From the NCBI GenBank assembly GCA_027922465.2, contig BQMF02000369.1, positions 62,001 through 126,000 of the forward strand: 64,000 nt of DNA, read 5' to 3'. This DNA comes from Turritopsis dohrnii. Lineage: Eukaryota > Cnidaria > Hydrozoa > Anthoathecata > Oceaniidae. The notes beneath the pieces are model-generated. The model searched no databases, was not told where the DNA came from, and was given only the letters and a program-made list of their open reading frames with translations. The translations under genes were made by a program, and so were the position numbers. Shown here piece by piece: positions 11,768 to 22,490 of the stretch. The stretch's first letter is position 1. Each line of letters starts with the position of its first letter.

Positions 11768-11999
11768 GATAATTTAGTAAATCATCTGTAAAATGTAACT
11801 CACAAATGTGAAGATTTTGATTTTCAACTTGTTTTTTCAATGCCTGATCCATCACCCTGTCCTTGGTAATTATGTACACCAACTTTTTCCTCCATTCCGC
11901 GTTATATTCATCTTTTTCCCTAGTCACTCTGAAAATGGTAATTCCAGGTTTTCTCCTGGAGCTACTACATCCAAATACAGAACAATTAGCACCAGGCAT
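11768..11999 (-). pseudogene. THAP-domain first exon of a lost transposase
   Basis: Starts at ATG 11999. It has the C2CH THAP pattern: CSVFGC near the start, a central FRVTREKDEYNAEWRKKL with the conserved tryptophan, and CELHF near the end. Open sequence runs to a good donor site, GTAAGT, at 11767-11762, so this looks like the first exon of a spliced gene. The continuation is missing; only 0.1 kb separates it from the convergent C2H2 remnant. The exon encodes the DNA-binding half without a catalytic domain. Confidence 0.8.
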
Positions 12000-12186
12000 A
12001 ACAATTTTTGAACAATCACTTTTTTAAAATCTAATTTCAAAATTTCGCGGGTTCGGTTTGTTTACATTTGCGTGCCTTATATTGAGGCCTGGGGTTGAGC
12101 ATGTTTTGAAACGCGACCTATACAACAAGAACGGCCTTAAACGGCCCGAATCGCCAGACTATCTTTTTTTCGTATGACTATGATAA

Positions 12187-13938
12187 AGGCCAACCTCCAC
12201 TTGTGCGATTTTTTTTTTTATCAATATATATATCATTGTGCCAAATAATTACAAAACGGAGTATATTATAATTACAAATTCCAAGTTGGTGCATCACACT
12301 TTGAATTGAGTTCCATCTTAAAGAGTCAAATCCTTTGTCTTCGATTCGTTGATCGATAATTCGATGTCGATTTCGCTGCTATGATTTGACTTGAAATATG
12401 GCGATCTGGAGCCCCGCAAGCACAAAACACATGCACGAATCAGGTGAAAATTAATTCGTAATCTGAGCCAATTCATAATCACGCTATAGCTTACATTTCG
12501 TTTTTCGGCAATTTGCTCGGCAATTCGTTTGAATAAAACGCCACATTCTTTGCTCATGCCTCCGAAACAAGTGAACACCAATGGGGTGAATGAGGCTTGA
12601 TCGACTGATGTAATACGTTTATTGTATGATCTTTTCTTTTCTTGCTCGTTGGCTCTGTATGCAGCAGATAGCGTGGTTTTCTGGTAAGACTTGGCAGTGG
12701 GATTGAAGACCCTTACGTCAAAGAAAGCCATCTGACCTTTAGCCCAAACTCCTTTTGCTGCTACATCCACATGAGCTTCTTCGGATTTGATCGTACTAGC
12801 GGGAAGCGTTTTTCCCGTTAGAGATGTCAAGGTTGGTTCTAAGTGTACGTCGTGATAACACTCAGATAATAATTCAGCAGTGAAATTTCGAAGTTCGTTG
12901 TGTCGGATTACGATAAGTCCGCCTTTGGGACAAAAAAGTGCATGATCGATAGTAAATGGTTTATCACATACACAACGTGACGGTAGATTCTTCAATGGAA
13001 TGCCGTATCGCAAATTAATGACATCCCAGAATTCTTGTTTTTGTAAGAAGAAGCCATTTTCTTTTATTGGTAGTGCAGTCAACCAGCTTGACGCTCCATT
13101 TTCTAGCGTAGCTTCGAGTGTTTTCAGTTTGATCGGGTAGGTGATTTGTGCCTTCACTTCTTCGAGTTGCGACTTTTGTCTCTTGACTTTCTCTCTTTTC
13201 AATTCATTTGCGATGGTGTTTTGTCGCTGCGCAGTATCTGGATCATACGTGTTGTCCTGTTCACAAACTTTGTTGACCATCGCCTCAGTAATTTTTCGTG
13301 AGTTGGAATACTCGATCTTAGATCTTTCTGATGGTATGGCATTTCCTAATCCACGAAACTTTGCTGGAAGAGAAAACAATTTTCTCTATATATCGTTACA
13401 TATGTACCCGTTTAATATAGCCGGGAGTAGGGTGTTTCTGATAGCATCTTCTAAAGGTTGGAGGTTATTTGAGATGCTTGGTATCGTTCTCATTACATAA
13501 GTATACTTGTGTTGCAGACCATGGGTGAAAGCAGAGTAAGCTGCGTGTGGATGGGTTTTAGCGATATCAGTCAAGTTATAGATTTCATTGACCCATTCTG
13601 TGACTTTGTTGTCCGATTTTGCCCGTACGTACGTACGCGGCCAGTTTTGCGCATGCTCAGTGACAACTCTTGCTCAACTTTGTTAGCCGTCGACGGTCAG
13701 ATTTTGTGCGCTCTGAAGTAGGATTCGATTCTACTTTTTCAGGCGGCCGCGCGGCCATCTAGCGTGTGAGTCAATCAAATTCCAAGAAAAATGCAAGCAT
13801 TGCAAAAAAATTGTAAACATTGCAAGAAAGAAACACTCAACACCTGGTGTTTCTTTATTAACTGGAGATTCAAATTAATAAACCGCGCGGCGCCGAGCGG
13901 ACGGTCGTACGTACGTACGCACAAGTGGAGGTCGGCCT
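12187..13938. mobile_element. Harbinger-type ends (TAA duplication) enclosing a retroelement fragment
   Basis: AGGCCAACCTCCACTTGTGC at 12187 is mirrored at 13938 (AGGCCGACCTCCACTTGTGC when reversed). TAA flanks both ends (12184-12186 and 13939-13941), consistent with PIF/Harbinger or ISL2EU target duplication. No transposase lies inside; most of the interior is the 3' part of a retrotransposon (12318-13617). Additional CGTACGTACGTACG motifs occur at 13624 and 13903, so a second, smaller element may be buried in the right part. Confidence 0.65.
12318..13617 (-). pseudogene. Retrotransposon 3' fragment: RT thumb region plus RLE-type endonuclease
   Basis: Continuous family similarity on the - strand from about 13617 to 12318, with one in-frame TAG at 13386. 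The upstream part (EWVNEIYNLTDIAKTHPHAA, then YSAFTHGLQHKYTYVMRTIP) is the region that follows the reverse transcriptase core in a retroelement family common in cnidarians and sponges. Downstream are a C-x-C-x7-H-x3-C cluster (CVCDKPFTIDHALFC) and an acidic pair (HVDVAAKG ... FFDVRVF), which together fit a restriction-like (PD-D/E-x-K) endonuclease. The RT catalytic core itself is absent. The fragment sits between Harbinger-type ends, implying capture or nested insertion. Confidence 0.75.
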
Positions 13939-14253
13939 TAAGTCGTTACACTTCATTTGTAGTTCGTTCCAAACTTTCTAAAAAGTTTAGCATTGAGCCC
14001 AATCCATATTCGTCCCCAGGGCTTGTTTTCCTCCATTTAAGTTTAGGAGTTTAAGAAGTGCATTTTCATAGAAATATACACACTATTTCAATAAAAATAC
14101 TCTCCATCGCAGTGCTCTTTTGACGATTTTGCCCACTGGGTTGCTCCAAGTGTCAACCAGCTGGCTCAAACTGTTCACACCGTCGACGTTTTCTAATAGC
14201 AGCTTGGTTCACCATCTTTAGTAAAAATGTTGTTCACTGTTATCACTTCTGTA

Positions 14254-14531
14254 ATTAGCGGATTCGGAAAAATCATGTTTCGTTTACACGAAACTATTTT
14301 TCTATAGATTTGTAGGGAATTGTATACAACTTAGTGGAGTTGTTCGTGAATTTTTCCCTACAAAGTCATTAGAAACTTCACATCAACACTTGAAATAAGC
14401 GTGCAAAGTAATGATGTTTCTTTTTATACAAGAAAAAGCTTTAAATCTTAACTTTTTATTATTTTAATTCTCACAAGTAATTGACTTTTTTCGTGTAACA
14501 GGCTCGTCGGTTTTACGAATCTCCCTAATGA
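14254..14531 (-). repeat. Dispersed repeat, copy B (inverted relative to 6869-7160)
   Basis: Reverse-complement copy of 6869-7160 with scattered substitutions. On the - strand it begins MNEVIREIRKTDEPVTRKK about 50 bases inside the mariner-like terminal repeat at 14609. This suggests both copies come from the 5' part of a mariner-like element. Confidence 0.7.
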
Positions 14532-14739
14532 CTTCATTCATTTTTGAAACCTTCTTTATAAAGGAATAGCTGAATAATATTTGGAGTGCATTTTTTTTGT
14601 CCCACCCGGTATGCGTGCAAGTTCTAACACAAATATAATTCTTGGAAAAACCTTTTATTAACATATACCTATAAACATAAAACATATACATAGATAAGTA
14701 TATACATAAATGATAAACTACATGATTGCTCAATACATA

Positions 14740-16997
14740 TCTTATTATAATAATCCGCGATTGTGCATACCACTTTTATTTTAGAGAGTGATATATTTAG
14801 TTTAAATTTACGGTCATCGTCCTCTTATGAGCGCGTAAAACCACGTAGATGCGGGAGACACTTTTTTCACGATCATTCCAAAAGCACGTGGCATCATTTG
14901 ACGTCAGTTTTTTTATGATCACGGGGAATCATTGCATTGCATCCCCAATCGAACGCGACGTTTTTGGGGAAATATCTCCAGAACCAATAGGGATAACTGA
15001 CGTTTTTTAGGGTCGGTGACACGGGTGATGGAGTGACGCAACATTTGGTCCTAAATTTTATTTTGTACTGCGGATATGACGTCATCACAATCTTTGACCG
15101 ATGATATCTCTGCAACGGTTGGTCGTAGCGAAACGATCCCATACATTTTTTTGATCAGTTTTTCGAGCTCTACAACATGGTTACATTTTCCGTTTCCAAT
15201 TCCTAAATTGAAATTTTCATCACGGGGATTGTTCACGCGAAAGGCGATTTTGACCCATCCTTTTCGAAGTTAAGTTCGGTAAAAAAGTTTTACCCGGGAT
15301 ACTAGTCTTATTATAATAATCCGCGTTGTGCATACCACTTTTATTTTAGAGAGTGATATATTTGTTTAATTTTTACGGTCATCGTCCTCTTATGTGCGCG
15401 TAAAACCACGTAGAGGCGAGAGACACTTTTTCACGATCATTCCAAAAGCACGTGGCATCATTTGACGTCAGTTTTTTTATGATCACGGGGAATCATTGCA
15501 TTGCATCCCCAATCGAACGCGACGTTTTTGGGGAAATATCTCGAGAACCAATAGGGATAACTGACGTTTTTTAGGGTCCGCGATACGGGTGACCGGGTGA
15601 CGCAACATCTGGGCCCAAATTTTATTTGGTACTGCGGCTATGACGTCATCGAAATCTTTGATCAGCGATATTTCTCTAACGGTTCGTCGCAGCGAAACGA
15701 TCCCATAAATTTTTTTGAACAATTTTTCGAGCTCTACAACATGGTTACATTTTCGGTTTCCAATTCCTAAATTGAAATTTTCATCACGGGGATTGTTCAC
15801 GGGAAAGGCGATTTTGACCCATCCTTTTCGAAGTTAAGTTCGGTAAAAAGTTTTTACCCGGGATACTAGTCTTATTATAATAATCCGCGTTGTGCATACC
15901 ACTTTTATTTTAGAGAGTGATATATTTAGTTTTAATTTACGGTCATCGTCCTCTTATGAGCGCGTAAAACCACGCAGAAGCGAGAGACACTTTTTTCACG
16001 ATCATTCCAAAAGCACGTGGCATCATTTGACGTCAGTTTTTTATGATCACGGGGAATCATTGCATTGCATCCCCAATCGAACGCGACGTTTTTGGGCAAA
16101 TATCTTAAGAACCAATAGGGATAACTGACGTTTTTTGGGGTCAGCGATACGGGTGATGGGGTGACGCATCATTTGGGCCTAAATTTTATTTGGTACTGCG
16201 GATATGACGTCATCGAAATCTTTGATCAGCGATATCTCTCTAACGGTTGGTCGTAGCGAAACGATCCCATACATTTTTTTGATCAGTTTTTCGAGCTCTA
16301 CAACATGGGTACATTTTCGGTTTCCAATTCCTAAATTTAAATTTTCATCACGGGGATTGTTCACGGGAAAGGCGATTTTGACCCATCCTTTTCGAAGTTA
16401 AGTTCGGTAAAAAGTTTTTACCCGGGATACTAGTCTATATATACTAATTCGCGTTGTGTGTCACACTTTTATTTTAGAGAGTGATGTATTTGTTTAATTT
16501 TTACGGTCATCGTCCTCTTATGTGCGCGTAAAACCACGTAGAGTCGAGAGACACTTTTTTCACGATCATTCCAAAAGCACGTGGCATCATTTGACGTCAG
16601 TTTTTTATAATCACGGGGAATCATTGCATTGCATCCCTAATCGAACGCGACGTTTTTGGGGAAATATCTCAAGAACCAATAGGGATAACTGACGTTTTTT
16701 GGGGTCAGCGATACGGGTGATGGGATGACGCATCATTTGGGCCTAAACTTTATTTGGTACTGCGGATATGACGTCATCAAAATCTTTGATCGAGGATATC
16801 TCTGCAATGGTTGGTCGTAGCGAAACGATCCCATACACTTTTTTGATCAGTTTTTCGAGCTCTACAACATGGTTACACTTTTGAGTTGCGATTCCATGAT
16901 TTATTTTTTCGTCACGGGGTACGTACACGGGAATGGTGGATTTGACCTAATGTTTTCGAAGTTAAGTTCGGTAAAAAGTTTTTACCCGGGATACTAG
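14740..16997 (+). mobile_element. Tandem array of four non-autonomous Helitron units
   Basis: Four head-to-tail units: 14740-15305 (566 bp), then 15306-15869, 15870-16433 and 16434-16997 (564 bp each). Every unit starts TC (TCTTATTATAATAATCCGCG in three, TCTATATATACTAATTCGCG in the fourth) and ends CTAG. Each has a hairpin (GGTAAAAA-G-TTTTTACC, slightly altered in unit 1) about 7 bases before CTAG. The array as a whole is flanked by A on the left (14739) and T on the right (16998). TC...hairpin-CTAG inserted between A and T is the Helitron signature. Junctions are exactly CTAG-TC with no extra base. No Rep/helicase is encoded. Units carry TGACGTCA-like motifs and a short - strand open frame. 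Confidence 0.85.
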
Positions 16998-17048
16998 TAA
17001 ACTCCTAAATTCAAATGGAGGAAAACAAGCCCTGGGGACGAGGTTGGG

Positions 17049-17378
17049 AGGAAAGCAACAAAATAGCATATGGCAAAAAATGCAAGAAATGAGAAAAAAA
17101 TTTAATCATTGAAAATATTCAACGACAAAGTTTTGCCATTATAATACATAGTAATAATTGTATGTTTTTGTGTTAAATCCTAGCAAAGCCTATGTAAGAA
17201 AGGATTGACTATACCATCTCCCAAGTTTTATCAACGAAAATCTTGAATTTCATACTCGATTTGTGTCTCGTGTAAATCAGACCTAGTAAAATATATCACA
17301 ATAAATAATCAAAAATAATTTGGACTATTGTAACCATGGTGATGCGTGAGAAGCAGTGAAGATATTTGGTAACATACT
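17049..17378. other. No gene recognised
   Basis: AT-rich non-coding sequence following the right inverted arm. Confidence 0.4.
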
Positions 17379-17654
17379 TCAAATTGGCGGTAATTTTAAA
17401 GAAACTGTTCTATTCTGCTCCAGAGGTTTGGATGGGGCTTTTGTACTTTTTAATCCAATCAATGAAACGTTGCCATGGACACTGTTTAGAATCGGCAGGA
17501 ATGGAACATCTTCTTTGTGTAGTTCGTTCAAATAAGATTTAATGTTTATGATTTTGTCGATTTTTGTCATGAAGGGTTTTTCGTCAGCGGAATATGAAAC
17601 TCGCGTTCTGTTTCGCTCAGCCACCATCAACATATATTTACCTTTCTGACCCAT
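17379..17654 (-). CDS. Hypothetical 91-aa ORF or exon
   Basis: Opens at ATG 17654 (MGQKGKYMLMVAERNRTR) just after a possible acceptor (TTTGTAG). It has a balanced composition unlike most chance frames here (INIKSYLNELHKEDVPFL, NVSLIGLKSTKAPSKPLEQN). I recognise no domain. It could be a real short exon, the relic of a host gene, or a chance frame. Confidence 0.25.
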   Translation of the reverse strand: MGQKGKYMLMVAERNRTRVSYSADEKPFMTKIDKIINIKSYLNELHKEDVPFLPILNSVHGNVSLIGLKSTKAPSKPLEQNRTVSLKLPPI

Positions 17655-18264
17655 CCGACAATATTATCTACAAATCAAACCACACAATAAAAATTGCAAT
17701 TCAGTGGTATATAAGCACTATTAGTAAACATAATCTAGGCAAACATGAAAATAACATTCTAACATTTCAGTGTAGGATCTTATGTAAAATCCGAAATCTG
17801 ACGAGAAATCTAATACGGAAATAACTTTTGAGATCGAGATTTCCTAACTCTAAAAAAATATTTCTGTTATTATAATCAGCATGTACTCTCCATGTCTCTA
17901 TAACAATGCTATAATACAAAAGCATCCAATTAAACGCAAGCGAGTGAGCGAGGAGGCATAGTAGTTTCACGAGATAGGCGAATGTCAGTTTTCAATTTTG
18001 TTCATCATCAATTGAAGGCCGAAGCAAACGTATCAAAAAGTTCATCAAACTGCATCAAACTAGCGAGTTTGACAAACTGTTTCATACGTTTGAGAGGAAA
18101 CATTTTTTTGAAAAAAAGTAAAAAGAAGAAAAAAATCCAGTTTGATGGTGTTTGATGAAGTTTGTTCGGGAACAAACTTTTCATTAGACAAAATTGCCTC
18201 CATCAAACTAAAATTTGCTGTTTGACGCGTTTGAGACAAAATTTCATCAGATAACGTTAATTTA
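17655..18264. other. Non-coding, with repeated TTTGA motifs
   Basis: A cluster of TCATCAAACT / GTTTGATGAAGTTTG motifs at 18030-18200 recurs inverted near 18600-18655 (ATCAGTTTGATGAC, CCTGTTTGATAG). These may be poorly conserved ends of the Harbinger remnant between them. Confidence 0.4.
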
Positions 18265-18558
18265 TCACCGCGTTGAGTGCAAAACAGCAAAGGTGGGGTG
18301 ACTTTTGAATGTTTTCGAATGTGGAGTTATCAAATCGGAAATTTGAGCCAAAACGTATTCAAAATCAACAACATCCATTCGAAACATATCCTTGAAACCA
18401 AACCGCTCTTCTAATCGCAATACTTTGGTAATGTTATTATAATAACCCTTCTCACTTCTTCTTTTCATCCAATTTCTTGTTTTACATCTGCGAGGTTTTT
18501 CATCATCAGAATCAACTACTTCTGACAGTAATAAAATACTAGCTGCTAACTTGGCCAT
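18265..18558 (-). pseudogene. PIF/Harbinger transposase N-terminal exon, truncated
   Basis: From ATG 18558: AASILLLSEVV, then RRCKTRNWMKRRSEKGYYNN and LEERFGFKDMFRMDVVDFEY. This matches the N-terminal helical region of Harbinger nucleases (the pattern W...RRSEKGAYN...FRMDxxxF). The frame ends after about 97 residues and no DDE residues remain. Confidence 0.75.
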
Positions 18559-21500
18559 TTTAATTTTCAGAATGAATGGAGTTTATATTATCTGATGGAA
18601 TCAGTTTGATGACACTTCAAATTGAATTTTCTGTTTTCATCAAAACGCCCTGTTTGATAGCACCCATGTTAGAGCGCGTAACTTTTTTAAAACAAAAGCT
18701 AATAAAAAGTTGAAGTTTTTTCTCCCTACGTTTTCAGTGTATTGTTGTACTGATCAACGATTGTATTAAAAAATAAATAAGTAACACATCATGAAATTTG
18801 GGTTTTTTTTGGAACCATTGTTTAAACTGATATTTGATATTTGATTTCGAATCTGCCTCTGGCTGAACACAAGTTGTACGAGCCGTTTTTCAGGAAATAT
18901 GAGGTTTATTGGGTCTCCGGGGTGACACAGAGCAGGTGCACATGGGCGGCGTTCTTCGTGTTTTTCTTCTTTATGATCAATATCAATGATCAACAAAAAA
19001 CCTTCTTGTTTTTTTATGTAAACTTTGGCTATTTTTTGTCTTAAATCAAAGTTTGAAATACAGATTTCTAATGGATTTTTCGCTTTAATTTTTTTTTTTT
19101 GAAAAAGCTTGTTTTTTACGTATCCATGGTTTCAGTTCACACATTTCTCTTGTTTGTAGCAAATACTTTCTGATATTACTCGTTAAGCCTTATTTACACT
19201 TTTTGAAAGGTATATTAGCATCAGTGTGACTTAGGCCTAAGAGATAACAAAAACTAACAAAGTTTTGTGCATATTTTCATCTGTTTAAGTGTAGATCTAT
19301 TTGGCTTGCATATTGCAAGTTGGTTTTGAAATGCCATCATGCTCCCTAAAATACTGATTTTGTCAAAATATTTAAGCATATGACTTTGCCTCGTATCAGG
19401 TCCCAAATCAACAAAAACATTTTTTTTCGGCCAAAAAATTGTTTTCGTTTCCGTTGTTAATGTATAGCTTGCTGTGTGTACAAATTGCAATGCTTGAGCG
19501 CAGGGGCATTTTTAAGCTAAAGCTACATGCTAGTATAGTGCATTTTCTAGTTACATTTCCTGCCTTAAGGTGTGAGTATGCTGTTTGACTGTTCTGCTAG
19601 TAAAGTATTTTGTTGTTGCTGGAAAACATTCACGAGCTTTACATGAGGTTCAACATTCAAGCTATCATTTGTACAAATCACGTCGTAAAAATAGTGACTA
19701 TTCAGTTCATTGGCCAAAAAACCCGGATCCTTTCTATATCCAGCTGCTGGATCGTGAAATCTTTGAAAGGTTTTCAAAGATTTCTTGATCCGGTTTTGGA
19801 TCAATTTGGATTGAGCTGGATCGCAAAAAGAAGAAATTGCGCATGCGTGGATTCAAAACTCCGGTCCGATCCGATCCAGCTAAGTCGAAACCAGCCTTTT
19901 AGCTTCGTAGTGTCAAAGATTGTCCAGGCTGCTAGTTACTCAGTACTTACACTATCACTGCCATAAAGAATGAACTCCGGCTAGTTTTTGGTAAAACATA
20001 AGATTATCCACACTAATTTACTTTTACATAATGATTACGTAAAAGGAGAGACAGACAAGTTGAAACAGTTTATGCTATGAAGTCGAAGATTTCCTTTTAT
20101 ATAATATACAAAAATAACTTTATAACATACTTACATTCTTTTAACAATTGATTTTTTCTTAACATCGAGAATGGGTTATATTTCAGAACCTTAACATTAT
20201 GATGTACGAAGAATGTCGTCAAATATTGTCAAATATTAATTCATTGTGATGTTTAAAGCCCCGCTCACATTTTAAGTAATGAAGTGAACTGAACTAATGC
20301 AAATGAAATACAACTTCAAATTATCTTGTAAAATCTCTTTCACATGCGCATGCGCTTTAATAGATAGACGTACTCTTATTTAAAACGCCGAACAGATTCG
20401 ACAATGATGATCAGTTTACAAAAAAGCAAATTCTGACTAAGTGTAAAACCTGCTTAACATCAAATTGTAAGTACACAGAAATCGTTAAAAAAATTTGAAA
20501 AATGACCTCCAAGACATTAGAATATTCACACCAATTACAATTCACAAAAGAAAGTTTCACAAACATCAAAACATAATTATTAGAATTAAACTAAAACATT
20601 GAAGATTTTTAGATTTTGGCGATAAAGGGGCTGAGCAGTTTTTTTTATTATTCCAACCTCGACAACTTGATGACGTCAAAAAAGGAGGAGTTTCCACTTG
20701 TCCTTCTAAACACGAGAATGGAATAAATGAATGCTTTCATCTGATTAGTTCGTAGATTGAAGGAGAGAATGAAAAAAGTTTTCTTTTCTCTTTTGTGTGC
20801 TCCTGAAAAATGTTAATTACAAATACTTAAAACTGATAGACCACTCAGACTATGTTTCCAAACTGAAAAAGCGGGTTCCGGGACTTGTTTTACCATTATA
20901 ACTAAAGTACTATTCCTCTTATTAACATTTACACCCTATTATGCATTCCTTTCTTCTTATAAGAACCCAGGGCGCTTTTGAAGTAACCCTTAGTTTTATA
21001 CCACCACTTCTTGCGCCTTACAAAATTACAGCCAGGGCGCCATAGTATATAGAACGTCTTTTGATTTCTTATTTTGTGATACTTTTAAATTTTTCACATG
21101 GTTTTTGTTCCCGCCTTTCGTGCAACCTTAGCGCCTGATTTGATTTTTCATTGTATTTTTCATAAATAAAGGTGGTAACCCCTACACAAAAGGGTGTACA
21201 AATTGTTTTTATTCTCAAAAAAAAAACTAATTTACGTAGTAATGCTATTGGGAGTGGAGATAAATTTGCGTATACACCCATCCTCAACATATAATGTGGA
21301 TTTCTTTTGTATTGGAGCCTCCCCGATACATTTTTTGGATTACTCCGATAGCTACCTGAACATATTTGAACTGAAAATACCTCGAAAGGTCGAAAGAGGC
21401 TAATCCAATTAAATTCATTCAGTCATATTGAAAAGCAGTGTGGCCACACCACCCTGGAGTCTTTTAGGTCTATTTTGTAAGCTGTGTTGAGCCGAACTCA

Positions 21501-21960
21501 TTAAATTTTCTCTGAGTTCGCCTTGCCCAGCTTATAAAACCAAAATTCACCGTGCTGAACCGAGCCACGCCGCACTGTTGACCTGGCACCTTAGCGCACG
21601 CCTCAGCACGGCTCGGTTCGACTGTTTAAAGCCAAATGCCAAGCCGAACCGTCCTGAAAAATGTCCAAGTTCGACTCGGACCTTAGCAGAAAAAGTGTTT
21701 TGAAAATAAGAGCTGCTTTTATTCTTCGCGCGAGTAAATGTCGATATGAGTCCCTCAAACTCAGAACGAGGCTACAATTAAGAACTAAAAGAAACGGAAA
21801 CTGCATAAAGAATTGATCACGTGATCAAGCAAACTGAAATACATGTAAGGAATGTTATTGTTTACCGATTGGATAAAGTTATCTTAACGGACAAAGCTTT
21901 GATGAATAAAAGTGACGAAAATTATTTCCCGTCCGACGATTTTGTATACGTGTATAAAAA
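18559..21960. other. Repeat-rich, no gene recognised
   Basis: Contains a perfect 13 bp palindrome (GAAATCTTTGAAA/TTTCAAAGATTTC, 19759-19787) inside a GGATCC/GATCCAG-rich stretch. It also contains a repeat-like region at 21430-21660 with imperfect inverted GTGCTGAACCGAGCC / GGCTCGGTTCG motifs. Open frames (19254, 19565, 19610, 21069) have no recognisable similarity. Confidence 0.4.
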
Positions 21961-22490
21961 GAAAACCAAATGTCCGTTCGCACAGATTGTGGCTGTGAGA
22001 GTGCTTTGTTAGCGGCAGTTCAATGTGCACTTTCTGATGATATTAATACTCATGCCTATGGTTCTTCACACTTAAATCAACGCAATGAAAACTGGTGGAG
22101 TCATTTTAGAAAAGGCTATTCGAACTTGTTAATTAATTATTTCAAGGATATGGTGAAATCTGGAACACTCAAATTAGGCCACCATGTTCATATGGAATTT
22201 GTATTTTCCAAGTTTTTTGCAGAAAGAATTAGACATAATTTCAGAATAAAGGAGTAACCATTACAAAATTTAATTTTTGCCAAGTCGCTGGAGTTCCGGA
22301 TCAGCTGTTTATGTTTCAGAAGTACGGGGATACCAAGATCAAGGAATTGACGTAACTCAAGAAAAGATTAGCAGTTATATCAGTTATATTTATAAGGAAG
22401 CGGAGGATGCGCTAAATGTACTTGAAAAAGTGAAAGCTTATCTTCAACATGTAGTCACGATGGAGAACCTTACACATCCACCCACTGATT
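21961..22490 (+). pseudogene. IS3EU-like integrase fragment
   Basis: The frame from 21970 carries VRTDCGCE, HAYGSSHLNQRNENWWSHF and NYFKDMVKSGTLKLGHH, the second half of the DDE core seen in the integrase at 5773-4573. It has the second D and the E in the same positions. The first D region is missing. After 22254 the C-terminal part continues in other frames (VRGYQDQGIDVTQEKI at about 22320). It is clearly decayed. Confidence 0.75.

Larger units (their letters stand above)
10635..12183. mobile_element. THAP/C2H2-encoding DNA transposon remnant, 1.55 kb
   Basis: The left end TCATAGTCATACGAAAAAAA at 10635 is mirrored at the right end 12183 over about 38 bp; the inner part GATTCGGGCCG also matches. 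Between the ends lie a C2H2 gene on the + strand and a THAP-domain exon on the - strand, arranged convergently. I could not find a clean target duplication, partly because another element begins at 12187, three bases beyond the right end. THAP domains are DNA-binding parts of P-element and Kolobok-type transposases. The catalytic exons are absent, so this is a deletion derivative. Confidence 0.7.
10277..14609. mobile_element. Possible mariner-like element ends enclosing nested insertions
   Basis: CCGGGTGGGCCAAAAAAAAC at 10277 is matched in inverted orientation at 14587-14609 (CCGGGTGGGACAAAAAAAAT when reversed). Each is flanked by TA (10275-10276 and 14610-14611). The interior would be 4.3 kb, made up mainly of the THAP/C2H2 element and the Harbinger-ended element. 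No mariner transposase is visible. The pair overlaps, rather than nests with, the inverted arms at 13998 and 16998, so at least one of the two pairings is not a true element. Confidence 0.35.
13998..17048. repeat. Inverted arms flanking the Helitron array region
   Basis: The arm at 13998-14053 (with CGTCCCCAGGGCTTGTTTTC) and the arm at 16998-17048 are reverse complements over roughly 45 bp with a few mismatches; the right arm abuts the last Helitron unit at base 16998. They could be terminal repeats of one 3 kb element into which the Helitron array was inserted, or two separate copies of a MITE end. I did not find a target duplication. Confidence 0.5.

Noticed and set aside
14740..16997. Hammerhead ribozyme or ordinary satellite repeat
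   Set aside because: No CTGATGA core on either strand; the TC start, hairpin and CTAG end explain the units as Helitrons.
21430..21660. Terminal repeats of a MITE around CTGAACCGAGCC motifs
   Set aside because: The inverted match is short and imperfect, and no target duplication could be found.
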